From Acanthococcus lagerstroemiae (Eukaryota > Arthropoda > Insecta > Hemiptera > Eriococcidae): a stretch of 64,000 nt of DNA. The position numbers were made by a program, and so were the translations under genes. The notes below the pieces were generated by a model, which did not search any database, had not been told where the DNA came from, and saw nothing but the letters and a program-made list of their open reading frames with translations. Each line of letters begins with the position of its first letter. Position 1 is the stretch's first letter. The stretch is taken from positions 54,063,535 to 54,127,534 of the forward strand of contig CM063111.1 of the NCBI GenBank assembly GCA_031841125.1. Reading direction: 5' to 3'. Positions 12,240-24,325 of the stretch are shown in pieces.

Positions 12240-12955
12240 GCGTATATAAACATAATGGTGTTGCCAGATCACTTGCGCAAGTTTCTTGGAGTCTACCTCC
12301 GTAATTTTTAATGCCCACAATGTGCGGAAACAATGTCCGTTATTTCGCCCTCCTAGTTATGCAGACCTTGGGTGAGCTCCCTGTAATCATAAACAAGCAC
12401 TATGGTGTTGCCAGGTTGCTCGCCACAGTTTCTTAGAGTTTGCCTCCGTAATGTTCAATGCCCAAAACATACGGCAACAATGCCCGTTGTTTCGCCCACC
12501 TAGTTATGAAAACCTTGGGTGAGCTCCCTACAGTCATTTAATCATAAACAAACACTATGGTGTTGCCACACTCTGCTCGCCCAAGTTTCTCGGAGTCTGC
12601 CTCCGTAATTTTCAATTCCCAAAACGTACGGCAACGATGCCCGTTATTTCGCCCTCCTAGTTATGAAAACCTACGATGAGCTCCTTGTAATCATAAACAA
12701 ACACCTTGCAGTGTTGCCAGGTCGCTCGCCCAAGTTTCTTGGAGTAGTCCGCCTCCGTAATTTTTCATGCCTGTGACATGCGGCGACAATGTCCATTATT
12801 TCACCTTCCTAGTTATGAAAACCTTGGTTGAGCTCCCCATAATCATAAACAAACACACAGTGTTGCCAGATCGCTCACCTAAATTTCTTAGAGTCTGCCT
12901 CCATACGTGTTCAATGCCCAAAACATGCGAGAAAAATTTTCGTTATTCAGTCTAA
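12240..12955 (-). repeat. Satellite array 2: five units, inverted relative to array 1
   Basis: Five units of the same family lie in reverse orientation, with the landmark AATGCCCA-type word near 12311, 12458, 12615, 12767 and 12914 (spacings 147, 157, 152 and 147). The longest spacing contains a short local duplication (CAGTCATTTAATCAT). Each unit carries GTGTTGCCAG, TGCCTCCGTAATTTTCAATG, GTTATTTCGCCCTCCTAG and AATCATAAACA. Divergence between units is higher than in array 1. Arrays 1 and 2 face each other across about 5.3 kb that contains the hAT material. Confidence 0.88.
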
Positions 12956-14162
12956 AGCAGACATAACATCAAAAGCTGCCGCGAGCTGTGCATCATCTTA
13001 TGTACAGGACAGCGACAAAGGAGGGGGACTTGAGCCCTGCAATTCCAGCATTCTGTATCGAAACTCGTGAACTCTGGACTCACTTTTCGAAGGAGCAGAA
13101 ATTGGGGAGGCTTCAGGTCCCCTTTAACTCCACCATTGGTCCATAGTCAATTCGACAAGAGAATAACGGATTGATTCATGCATACGAAAACCATTACGCA
13201 CCGGTATTATTCTTTGGCCCTATGTTGAAAAAGAGCAAAAACCGAGACGAAGAGAACGAATGACCCGAACGATGAATGGAGATGAGTGGAAACCGCGTTC
13301 ATGTTACGGTCAGATGGTCTCCTCTTGGCAGCGTGATTTAAACAGTTTCGCATGCTCGAGTGCCCTTCTGCCGACCCGAAAACGCCGAGAGAGCGCTTTC
13401 ACGGTCAGAGATACGCTTTTGAAAGGGCAAGTATGGGGGTCTCTTTTCGTCTGTGGGAAATAAACGAACATTTCCAGATTTCCGACCAGGTAAAGCTCGT
13501 TCCGAGACACTCAAAAGGAGAGGATGGTCCTTAATTTTGTCATAGGACACGAGACGGAATTCTGGTTACAGCCTCCTTCCCAAATCTGTCAAAAAGAGCA
13601 TTTCAGAATGTATTTTAGCGCATTAATTACAACGATAAAATGACGGAATGTGTGCTGTAGCAACCACTACCCCCAAGACTAAGACCGTCATACGCTGGTA
13701 GATAAAACTAGCCGATTTAATTACTTTGAATCCGTATGACTGAATGATTACCAACAGTTTTTCAAAATTGTATTTGCCACGAGGTTTGTGACCCACTCTT
13801 GAAACCGTCGTTCAAATCGAGAAGCTGTTAGCTCGACAGTGAACTGTGTTCAACAGGTACGGATACACGAGAAGGAGAAAAACCTGTATTGAAAATGATC
13901 CCAAAAATAGTTGACCTCTGTCTCTGGAAGAAAAAGTTCGGAAGACAGTAGTTGAGAGCTTTCTATACTAAAAACCTGGCATCCGCCTCCTCCACTAAAA
14001 TCAAAAACACATAGATAGCTGTTGTTTTACATGAAATCCGGAAAGTTGCAGCAGTAGATTTGTTACTTTCAAAATTCAGCCAGATACGAAAAAGACAGAA
14101 ACACCCACCAGACAGGCATATAGAGTAGGAACAAAGACAGGCAGTAAACAAAGACAAGAAAG
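12956..14162. other. No gene recognised; one dispersed repeat
   Basis: At 13591-13699 a ~110-bp segment (AAAAAGAGCATTTCAG, TTTTAGCGCATTAATTA, TAGCAACCACT) matches 58036-58153 in the same orientation, so it is a member of an unnamed dispersed family. Frames near 13260-13550 on both strands overlap each other and have no recognisable product. Confidence 0.55.
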
Positions 14163-14399
14163 TGTGATGCAGCACAGGAAATAGTGCCATATGTCGGGAA
14201 AAAAATTTTTTCCTGTACTTTATCGAAAGAAAGTATCAGTACCCTTATATTTACATCGTCCAATCTGATTTTTCTGCCACGAAAAAGGAACTTAAGGATT
14301 TACTTTTACATCATGGTCCCTTACGACAGAAGTTTTTCTATGCTCTCCTGAAAAATTTCGTTTTCCGGCGTATGGCGGGGTTTCCTGTGCTGCATCACA
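14163..14399. mobile_element. 237-bp MITE-like inverted-repeat element
   Basis: The left end TGTGATGCAGCACAGGAAA is repeated exactly in inverse at the right end (TTTCCTGTGCTGCATCACA). Similarity continues inward to about 47 bases (CCATATG, CGGGAAAA, AATTTTTTC against the inverse of CCATACG, CGGAAAAC, AATTTTTC). No target duplication is obvious. No coding capacity; superfamily unknown. Confidence 0.75.
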
Positions 14400-16556
14400 A
14401 ATAGACAATCTTCTTTTTTCATTTTCATTCTTGTAATATCTCTCATGTTTCCGGCATTAAATTTACTTGAGGGATGAAACGGGAGGGATTCTACTGGAGT
14501 GCTCAGTTAAAAACGAACTAAGATTGAAAATGGAAGAAAAAATGTTTTTGGATGCTTTTTAATGGTTTGCCCTACGGCACACTTCACCTAAATCACCTTC
14601 AGCCCGCCCCCGTACCATCAAGCCTACACCGGATAGTATGGTATCTATTCGAAAAAGAAATATAATTTACAGCGAGCTTTCAACAGAAGAGGGTCCCTTT
14701 CAAATAAAGACAAAAAAATACTACTTTCGAATACATTTATTCCCTAAAAATTTAAGGAACTTTCGCTCACTCTGACCCAATTTTTCATTAATTTTTGATT
14801 TTATAAACCTTCTCATCTTTTCCTGATACTTTCTCCACCGAATGTCCTAAGCTCTGCTTTTCTTTTTTTTACACAGCCTACTTCTTTTTAGAACAAAATT
14901 CCAGATCCCAACCACCTCCTCTCACTTAATTCTTTTTTTTTTTTTTCAACTCTCAAATTTGTTATAATTCTGATAAACAACCCTCTTTATTTTTTGTTTA
15001 CCTTTTGCTAGTCTACTTATATCACATTTCTGTGTCAGAAACTTCCCCGCCTTTGTCAGCTCAACTTTTACGTCTTCCCGGGAAGAAAACTTTCGATGTC
15101 CGTGGTTCTTATACACTCAGAATTATTCCATTCAGGATTACTTCCTGGATCGGCTGGATCTTCGACTGTCAGACATACAGGATGACGCTGAAAAACGTGC
15201 CCTTATTGTCTTCAACACCCCAATTGACGAAGCAAGGTCCATCTAGGTACTCGTCACATACATGACCACTCAACCTCGAGAGATCTACAGCAGAAGAGGC
15301 AATGACAACTAAATGGCAATTTAATCTCAAGCAACGAACGGGTATCATACTTCGTCAATTTGGATATAAACGTGGGCACTTTTGTTTTTGCAGGCCGCAC
15401 AAAAGAAGAAACGAACACTTTTGGAAAATGAGCCGCTAGCCTCGGCCTGAAGTGCGAGCGATTGTTTGCAAAAGTGTTGGCGCGGCAAATTATATAAATT
15501 TCAGACGTCGAATATTCAATTTAAGCTTCTCGATAAATCAAGGGCGAAATCTAAACCACCAGTCCATTGTTTCTCTCATGGCGTTTTTCTATGTCTCAAG
15601 ATGTGGCCCGTTTCTGTTCGCACGAGTTTTGAAAACAAATGGGCACTAAGATGAAACAATATTTTCGTTAATAAAATTCGCTTCGACAGTCGCCTGTCTG
15701 TCTGCAAACTATATTTAGTTTTCGCGTATTTTTGAAAATGCGCGAGGATGAGACATTGTTCAAGCTGCCAAGGCGACTACGACGATAATAGCAGGAGATT
15801 CTCGGAACCGCACGTACCAGAAACAATAACTAATTGGAATACTTGATGACTTTGCAATCATTCGAGCGGACTAATATTGAATTCGGCCATCGTGGACATC
15901 GAATAAACGTAATCAAATATGGAGGCGGTTGCACATGGAAAACGAACGTACGAGATGGAACAGGATTTCTTCAGAGGGAAGAAAATGCTCAGGTTAAGAA
16001 TTTCGCAGAAGAAATCGTGCGAAGCGAGCGAAAATCTTCCGCAGTTTCGGAGTAACAATTCATGAAATAGAGTTACAAAGTTTTGACGAAGGGGGCGGAT
16101 CGTACATCCATGAGTTTAGAGGCTAGAAAACGAAGAGCAGAAAATCAGTGGGAAATCGATAAACGATCCAAAGGCTTCGCCACACCGAAGTTCCTACAGT
16201 GGGGGAGGGGGATAACGTCGAAAATTGTCGAATAACAGCCTAAAAATACTGTACAAGCAAAAACCTTCCACTTGCACAATTCTGCTGAATGCATCATTGC
16301 CTTTGCCTAAATACCAAACAGGCGCGTGGTCACGGGTGTCCCGCTTGGTAAGCCTTTGCGGCGACCCTGTATTTCTTATGAACAAAAAGGGGGTATACTC
16401 AAGGCCGTCGGCAGTATCTACCAATACCAGCAGGTGATTTTAATATAGGTAGAGAAATGTTTCTTAGAAAAACCGCCATGTTCTGTTTTCTTTATCTGAT
16501 GGCAGACTAGCTGCATTCATGGTTATCTTCTTGATATAGTGTCCGATTTCTGATGG
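14400..16556. other. Pyrimidine-rich tract, then a CpG-rich island
   Basis: 14800-15010 is strongly pyrimidine-rich on plus. 15350-15990 is CpG-rich and free of the repeats seen elsewhere, so it is a candidate regulatory island. Frames of up to 86 codons are present but none has a recognised domain or good splice-site framing. Confidence 0.3.
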
Positions 16557-17135
16557 TCTGCGAGCAGTGTTGGAAGAACGAACGAGAACGAGCAGAAAAA
16601 CGGCATGTTCTCGATTCTCGTTCTCAGAACGAGAACAAGAACATGATAGGATTAAGAACGAGAGCGGGAAACGGGAACAGGACTAGGCTGAGAACAAGAA
16701 CGAGAACGAGAACGGGAACGTTGGTAATTACAGGGTAAGGAGAACGAGGAGCATGAATGAAAACCATGCAGTTAGAGAAGAACGAACGAGAATGGGAACG
16801 AGATGATTTTTGCGTTATTCCAACACCTTTCCAGCTGGCGCAAAGGTAAGATTCTGAAAGCCTAAAACCATCAATTATAAATTTCGTCAGTGAAAAAATC
16901 AACCTGCCGTACTGAGATGTTGGAAGAACAAGCGAGAACGGAAAGGAAAACGGTATGTTCTCGTTCTCAGAACGAGAATGAGAACAAGAACATGATGGCG
17001 TTGAGACTTGAGAACAAGAACGGGAAACGGGAACAATATGGAAACGGGAACGAGAACGAGAATGGGAACGTTGGTAATTTTAAAGTAAGGAGAACAAAGA
17101 ACATGAATGAGAAGATGAGAACCATGTAGTTTAGA
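16557..17135 (+). repeat. Duplicated ~210-bp block rich in GAGAACGAGAAC
   Basis: Block one (about 16563-16775) and block two (about 16917-17132) share the order: TGTTGGAAGAAC, ACGG(C/T)ATGTTCTCG, CAGAACGAGAA, AAGAACATGAT, CGGGAAACGGGAAC, GAGAACGAGAA(C/T)GGGAACG, TTGGTAATT, AAGGAGAAC and AACCATG. The hexamer-like GAGAAC/GGGAAC theme fills both. The ~140-bp spacer is not repetitive. This looks like a tandemly duplicated minisatellite-bearing element rather than a simple microsatellite. Confidence 0.85.
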
Positions 17136-18759
17136 AGAACAACTTCAGATATTTCTCAAGAGTGATTCTGATAAGAGAGTGGTGGTCTTCTGCATTACCT
17201 GTTATACTACAAAATATTATTATAATATAAATGAAAGAGGATACAGGGGGTTAGCGATATCATTCTAGTGGGGGAGGGGTCAAGAAAAACTCAAGATGGG
17301 AAAAATTGAGTTAATTACAAAAATGAAATCACTATCGAAACAGGATTTTCATGTTTCTAGTTTCAAATATTATATGTATTACTATAATTTTGATACACTG
17401 TCAATTTACACCCCCCCCCCCCCCCGCAAAAATCTTCTAGGGTTTTTTTCATCCGATATCTCATTTATTTTCAGACACAATGTTAAAAAGCTTATGCTAA
17501 GTGTAATTTGAAGACATTTTCCCGGGGATTTTGGATTTTTCTTACGGATTGGCGCTTGAACTTACATTTACACACGTTTTTGAGAATGCGCACCTAGTTA
17601 GTTAAGTTGGCGTGTTAAGATGGAAAAACTACAAAAAAAATTTAGTTTTGGAAGCTTGAATTTATACAATGTGATATTCAAAAATCATCAACTGAGCAAT
17701 CGTTACTTCGATAACTTTCTTAGGCAACTGTATGTTACCGCAATGAAAATAAATCCGGTTTGCCCATACGCACATCCGGAGTTATTCTTTTGACCTACTA
17801 TGCCACAAAGGAAGAATGAATTTTGATTTTGTTCCACGGCTTTGTATTGTTAATTAAAACAAAATTCCCAGTTTGAAATCTTTGGAAATCAGATTCAATT
17901 CTTTTGATGCTCTTGTCTCTTCCCTGAAATTGCGAACTATGCAGGGTTTTCGTCGAAATACGAGTATACCCCTACCTTGCTAATTTTTTTACACATAGTT
18001 GGATCGTCGGATGACAGACGACGTGGATTTCGAAGTTGCGCGTAACCGTGGCTGTCTCCCCGGAAGGTGGACTCGAAAGGGTCATCAACTTTGAAATTTT
18101 CAACGAAAAAGGCACCGAGCAAGGTATCGAAATGTGGCTATTCCGGTCACTGATTTTGAATATCGCGTCAGATTTTTGATTGAACTCTAATTTGGAGACA
18201 AAAATTTCGATAAAATGGGCAAGAAAACGAACATCGCTACTTCCGAACATCGCATTACACATCCTGGATTCGATACAAATTTGAGGGCAAATTTGAGGAA
18301 TGGAAAATCTGACTCGGTTTCAAAAATCAAGCACAGTGTTGAAACGGAGTTCCTAATGTGCTGATTTCGATTATCACAAGATTTAGACTTTTGGGTACAC
18401 TTTCAAAATCAAGTTAATTTTGCCCAAGTTACGCAAATTTTGAGTCCTCTGATCAAAAATCAGATACGACATTCGAAATCAGTGACCGTAAAAAATTAAG
18501 GTAAAGTGGCACTTAGTGGTCAAGTGCCAATTAACGGTCAAAATTTTGAAGTTATATATCTGGTCCGCCAGAAGACGTGAGAGTTCTATTTTTTATTATT
18601 GTCTGGCGGACACACAGTTTTTCAATATGACCTCTGTTCGAAGTAATTTTGATGGTTCGTGTTGAAAATATGAGCGGTGAAAAGATTTGCCTGTTTTCAG
18701 CGTGATATATATGTTGAACAGCATATTGAAATTTAATATTAAATACGAGTACATATGTA
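17136..18759. other. No gene recognised; C-run and a hairpin
   Basis: A run of about 15 C lies near 17410. A perfect 10-bp stem GTCCGCCAGA / TCTGGCGGAC at 18564-18573 and 18603-18612 encloses a 29-base loop. The remaining sequence is AT-rich with no recognised coding segment. Confidence 0.45.
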
Positions 18760-19191
18760 ACCTGGAATCATAAAATGTGCCTTGGGTGTCAAAAAATCAT
18801 TTTTCACTTTATTGGTAATTTTTATAGAAAAAATCACGCTCTTTCACATGAAACCAATTGAAGCTTCCTATCTTCATTACTTCATTAGTTTTTCCACAAA
18901 TTGCATTTAAAAATTACGTCAAAATTTTAAGAACATTCGTTTACATGACGTTATGTGAAACGGGCCTACGGGAAAAGATCCGTTTACATGGCGTCGTGTG
19001 AAACGGGCTTCCGGGAATGACAGATGACAAGAATTCGAAACGCGGCTGTCATAGCAACGCGTAAACGCACCACCACAGATAGATGTACACGCTATGTACA
19101 TCTGCGCGCACCTCTACCACCATCCCATCATTACACTCGTTTATCTCAAAAACCTGTTTTCGCACAAGAGGCACATTTCATGATTCCAGGT
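18760..19191. mobile_element. TIR element family X, intact copy
   Basis: The copy starts ACCTGGAATCATAAAATG and ends CATTTCATGATTCCAGGT, an inverted repeat of about 24 bases with two mismatches. A second copy lies at 60780-61491. Between the ends the two copies share many words, including AAAAAATCACGCTCTTTCA, TGTCATAGCAACGCGTAAAC and the palindromic GATGTACACGC(T)ATGTACATC. This copy has an internal ~45-bp tandem duplication (CGTTTACATG(A/G)CGT(T/C)(A/G)TGTGAAACGGGC) absent from the other. No coding capacity; no clear target duplication. Confidence 0.85.
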
Positions 19192-21420
19192 GAAATATTA
19201 TGGTAATAATATTTTCCAACGTTTTCTGCCTCAGGATTCCCAAAGTTGGTCAAATGCCTCCCCACTCATTTTTCATCCACTCTTATCTTGTGCTAAGTTT
19301 TTTCCTAAGAGCATTACCTCTTTCTCAATTTTGTCCACCCATCGGGTTGTTGGTCTTCCATTAGATCTGATGACGTTCCCTATTATCGAAATACGTCATC
19401 AAAATTGAAGAAATAAGTACTCCATGCTATTAATTTCAGACTATCTGTGAGTTCAATGGACATACTAAGGAATACTTTTCAAATAATTAACAGACGATTG
19501 AGTAGCTACTTATTGAGTGCGGGTCTTGGGAAGTGGAGATGGAATCCAGTTGGGAAACTAACTGTACCTCAGTCCTATCATTAAATTCTTTGATTTCAGT
19601 AAATTAGGTAGCCCATTTGAGAGTTGCAGAACACATTGCAATGATGAAATTCAATACTTATACAGGAGAGAAAAATTTGACCAATATATGGCTCCAATTT
19701 TTTTTTTTTTTACCAATGATTGGATAATGTTTTCTTTCTCTTGTTATCAGTCTGCAGAATGAAATAACGTCCGAAGAAAATCCCAACTCATCACCAAGAG
19801 AAGCAAACTCATCTTTGATTACAATAAGTAAATTGAATTTCACTTTCTTCCTTTCATTCTGTCAATTTCAGATTGTGTCGAAGATTGGCAAATTTTAACA
19901 TACTTTCAAAAATTCACAAAAAATAACACTTGAGCTTGACGTTGGCGCGCGTATGTGAAACTCCTTCCTGAGGACATTGGGAAGTTAACCTCACCTAGGT
20001 AGCACTACTAGTATCGTGGTATATGAGGAGGTGATTTCGTGAAATTATCCCTCAGATGTACCATCACTGTCTTATCTCGTAATCTTCGTGCTTACTGGTG
20101 ATTGCGTGCAAGGCCACCAACTTCTGAAACTTACATTTTCTTCCCAATACACTACCATCTGCTATGATTACAAATGGAAAATTCTGCACATCAATAATTG
20201 GCAACAGGTGCCAAATTTTTCTTTTTGGACTCTTCGTAAGATGCCCGCGGATTAATCGAGGGGGGGGGGGGTGAAAACGGTGCCATCATATCATCTGTTA
20301 TAAAGTAAAGATGAAAGTATCGATCGATTCCAAAATCATCTCCTCCATGTAATTAGAGCTCGAGATATGACCGCGCAAAAAAACCTAATCAGTAAGTAGC
20401 ACTTTATTTTATATGTTGCACACTTTGTTCAATGTTTGAAACCAAGTCAATTTTGCCCATTTTCCGCTTTTAGATTTTCATGAAGTTTACCTGTTCTGCC
20501 ATTTTTTGTTCGTTATTTCTACCAAACTGTTTTCTTATTAACGAAAATGGCAAATTTTTGAAAAGCGGGACAAGAGAATTCGGTCAAATAATGTACGCCA
20601 AAAATGCATTGGCCAATATCTCTGGAGAGTGAATAAAAAGAGGAAAGGGTTAAGGTACTTCCAGAAGGTAACAAGACCTACCACAAGGAAAATACATCAT
20701 GTATAATGTGTCCTACAAATTTCGAGGTCCAATTGTAAGTTCGATCGGGAACCAGCGATCCAGGGAACCCCTGTTTCGATACCTTCTCGGTACCCGTTTA
20801 ATTTGAAATTTCAAGGATAATCGCTCTTCGAACCCCCCCCCCCCTTCGGGGGAGAGAACTTTTTCAGCCGTAACTATACGCGAGCTAGAAATATTAGATG
20901 CGTTTTTCGTCATTTGTCGATCCGAGCTACCCGCTCAAAATTATTTCGGGGAGGGGGAGACATTTTGGCTAACACCTGTAGATTGATTCCATTACTGCAA
21001 GAAGGGCAGAACTTCCAGGGAGATGCCATACACGATATACTCTGCTTGATCTCGCGGCAATGGCATTGATGTATGTATTTTCAATTTTCTGCTGATCAAC
21101 CAAGATTGGACGTTCTTAAGCAAAAACAGACCAAGCGACAAAATCTGTTTTTTGAGAAAACGTAAAACGAACAGCCAATGAATAATGCCGGTTTATGGAC
21201 ATAGCGTTTACTGATAAGCTTTTTTCAACATGGATACACATTTCTGTGTCGGGAACCCAATTTTAAAGAATTCGACTTTTCACGCTCTTTCCAACGATAT
21301 TAATAACTCATTTTGTCAACAAATGTCGCTTGGTCAGTATTTGCTTAACAGCGTCCAATTATCAAAAGTTTTACCATTTTTGTGGCTGTTCAAGAAGCGA
21401 TAAATGTTGGCCATTAAAAT
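19192..21420. other. No gene recognised
   Basis: The sequence is AT-rich, with a G-run near 20262 and a C-run near 20827. Frames up to 66 codons on minus carry no recognised domain. No repeat family from elsewhere in the window was noticed. Confidence 0.4.
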
Positions 21421-22565
21421 TCACTAATTTTTAACTTTTCGGGAGCAAAACTGAGTAATCACCTCGCTTGCTTGAAGGGAGCGTGCGTCGAATTTTCTGT
21501 CCATAAAAATATTGGCAGGATGAGTTATGTACCCCGGCGGGTTGGATTGGATTCGAAAATGACTTAACGCTGTGCAAGTGTACTCGAGGATGCCTCTCGG
21601 GTGTCGTATTCTATTTACTGGATGTGCGATACGATTACACCCTCGCCGCACCTTTTAGGGCTTAGCTTTATGTATACATCGTATATATTCGTCGTCGACT
21701 ATATTATGTGCATCCCGATGCCACGCTTACAGCTTTATTTATCGAACTCGAAATGTTTTTTGTTTTACGAATGCACAATATTTCCTCGGCGATATATTTC
21801 ACGATAATTTTCCCCCAACTGTGTGTATTTAACTGGTTTGCGGATTGCGAAACATTTTTTTTTTTTTAAATTTATTTCTACCAAATATTTATTATAATAG
21901 ATGTGCGGGCTTACACGGTGGCAGCAACAACAGCAATATAAATTAATCGCGAGCAGAGTTCTTCCCTCGCCTCTCATCTCGGCCGGATATATGTGACGGT
22001 TGAAATTAAAATACGCGACATTGATCAATATTTCTCGCGCTGTCGGTGTTTTTCCGATTCGTCGTAATTAAAAGAGGTTCTCGCGAAAAAGGCGCGTGGG
22101 ATGAGCGACTATATAGACGCAGATATACATTTTATTTTCTCGGGGCGCAGCGTCCCCGCGTCTAGCGAGTCAGATCGAATTGGAAATTGCAATTTTTCCC
22201 CCGGCGCGGTGGTTGCCAGATTAGGTTATTTTCGCGCGAAATTGATGTGCACCCTTTATTGATAGATTTCTGTAGCAGTAATCCGCAGTTTTCACGCAGA
22301 TGAGCGGGCCGTGCAGTTCCTCATTCGGGGTCGATAACGTCAATCGAAAATGATGGAAAGAGTCGCCGGAAACAGGGTAATCATTTTTGAACTTCCCAAA
22401 CGATGGGAATTCCAGCCGGTTCGGCGATATCCTCAAATGTGAGCTCGTATAGAAATTGAGGTTTATCAACATGCTCAGTTAGCGCGAGTGTGCACAGCTC
22501 TACGCAGGGAGTAGTGAGCAGGGGCCAGGGGGTACGCTGTCCCCTGAAAAACTAGCCTGTAATTG
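21421..22565. promoter_or_regulatory. CpG-rich, repeat-poor island next to the RapGAP exon
   Basis: G+C and CpG rise (for example GGGGCGCAGCGTCCCCGCG near 22142, a strong short palindrome) and no transposon homology is seen until the SINE. It lies downstream of the Rap1GAP exon in transcript orientation, inside or just beyond the following intron. An intronic regulatory element is a reasonable guess but unsupported by any specific site. Confidence 0.25.
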
Positions 22566-22572
22566 AAAATTA

Positions 22573-23015
22573 GTCGCTGTGTAGCCGAATGGTCAATATG
22601 TCCGCTTCACAACCCTTGCGTCTCGGGGTCGAGTTCCACCAACGCCGGACAGCTAGCGATATTCGAATATCTCTTATCATCCTAGCGAACACAGCGACTA
22701 CGTATCAGTCGAGGTGGAAATATAACGCGTTCTGTAACACCTCGCCAGTTCGAACGAACAAGGTATAACAAGCACAGGGCGTGTTACCACCAGACCTGAA
22801 AGATTGAGGCTGTCGTGTGCGCGTCGTGGACAGCTTACTCAGCGTCGTGCGAACACGTGGCTAGTAAGTGAACTGCAACTGCACACTCTCTGGCACAGAG
22901 AAGGAAAACTCTAACGCAACAAACCGCCGGGGAAGCAACGGCAAACTACCCCGACTAACTCTGCGCAGGACGACCGCCGATATCCGGCAACGGATACGGC
23001 ACCTAACTAACTGAC
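22573..23015 (+). mobile_element. tRNA-derived SINE, full-length-like copy
   Basis: The head resembles a tRNA and has an internal RNA polymerase III promoter: an A box TAGCCGAATGG (22582-22592) and a B box GGGTCGAGTTCC (22626-22637) at tRNA-like spacing. The unrelated body ends near 23015 and contains ACTCTAACGCAACAAACC and GGCAAACTACCCCG. A second, head-less copy at 38899-39245 shares the body in the same order, which shows that this is an interspersed family and not a tRNA gene. No poly-A tail or clear target duplication is visible. Confidence 0.8.
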
Positions 23016-23314
23016 TGTTTTAAAAAATTCGCAATTTGGAGTCGGCAGTTTGACAAACAATGCAAACAAGGGCAAAATACCAGCAAGACATACCTTAATC
23101 TATACCAATTCAACAAGACATAAACGAAGGAAAAATCGACTCGAATCTAGGAAACCCGCATCCAGACGCTGGTCCGAAGAAATACATAAGTCTCACATTA
23201 GCATACCTCACCGAATGGAGATGATCTGGACCCCTCAGCCAACCCCTATCAACGTCACTAGCGACTACCGACGTGACTTTTATACCGTAAAAACAATGAT
23301 CTTTTCGTACTTAC

Positions 23315-23659
23315 CCTGCCCATAAAAAATCTGCGGTAACATTTCGCCGTGTCGTCGGTCTCAAATTTGAAGCTGCACGCGGACGTGCCCGTACAGACGG
23401 ACGAGGTGGTGGTGCTCGTGTCGTACTGATCGCTGCCATCCGACCAGTAGCCGCCCTGTTGCGGCAGCACGATCGTAGGGTACGGAGGGCCCGTCTTCAG
23501 CGCGTCCTCCAGCAGATGCTGCGAACAGTTGGGCGACACGGTCGCCGTCGCCGACGAAACGGACGACATCGCCGAGCTGGCGACCGTTGCGCCGACGCTT
23601 CCGCCGCCGCCATTGTTGGTGTTGTTTGACTGCTGCTGCTTGCCTTCATTACGGTTTGC
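23315..23659 (-). CDS. Rapgap1: Rap1GAP (RapGAP1) internal exon, partial gene
   Basis: This is one coding exon of a GTPase-activating protein that switches off the small GTPase Rap1, which controls adhesion and junctions at the membrane. Read on minus, a pyrimidine-rich acceptor (TTTTCCTGTGCAG) precedes base 23659 and a strong donor (AGG|GTAAGT) follows base 23315, giving exactly 115 codons in phase 0-0. Residues 1-45 are a low-complexity linker rich in Asn, Gly, Ser and Thr. Residues 57-72 read GPPYPTIVLPQQGGYW and residues 107-115 read CYRRFFMGR. In Rap1GAP proteins these correspond to the conserved G-P-(F/Y)-P-x-I-x-L-P-Q-x-G-G-Y-W segment and the Y-R-(K/R)-x-F-x-G-(K/R) segment at the start of the Rap-GAP domain. 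The Ser/Thr-rich loop between them is the usual variable insert. The catalytic Asn-helix lies in later exons, which I could not find. No stop or frameshift is present. Confidence 0.85.
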
Positions 23660-24325
23660 CTGCACAGGAAAAAAAAAGAAGAAAATTCGAGTTAGATTTG
23701 CTCGGCAGTAAAGGCAGAGATTTTCGTACCCGGGGGGGGGGGCACGTCCACTTTCCAAAGTATTTATTTACGTCAGTACTTTCGGAGAGTATTGGAGGGA
23801 CGACTTTAGACTCGAATGAGAACTGGAAGTATTTTGAGAGTAGCAGATTGCAGGAGTATACGTGGATGACAGTTATGGCCAATAGGATGATGTGAGGAAG
23901 GTCAGAGCAGGAATACCCGCTCAGACGTGAAAAACTCGGCTCAAAATTCAATTTCTTCTTCTCAATCACTTCAGTGATCAAACAGACTCGCTCCATCAGA
24001 CTGCATTAAAAACTATACTAATGGAATGCCGAGTAAGATTACTAGTTTTGATCACATATTTTGAAACCAGTTGAAGAACAGAGTAACGAACAAGAAATTT
24101 TTAGGAAGGGCCAATAAAAAGTCGATTCTATATCATTATGCTGAAATAGTTCTGTTCATGGCTTCTGCAGTGGTCTTTAGAAATATTCTTCATCTGGATA
24201 CAAATTTTTGCCAAATAGCTGCAATACAAGATCAGTAAGATGATTTAAATGTTATCTGGTGAATACCACTGAGCATCCATTCCCTAACGATTACAATAAC
24301 GAGAGCATTTTAAGCATCTGTAAAC
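23660..24325 (-). other. Rapgap1: Intron sequence upstream of the RapGAP exon
   Basis: In transcript order this is the intron that ends at the acceptor at 23660-23665. It contains a G-run of 10 near 23731 and short frames without domains. The next upstream exon is not recognisable in the rest of the window, so this intron may be very long. Confidence 0.5.

Noticed and set aside
22573..22650. A functional tRNA gene
   Set aside because: A and B boxes are present, but the body continues into sequence shared with 38.9-39.2 kb and the acceptor stem is not well formed, so it is a SINE head.
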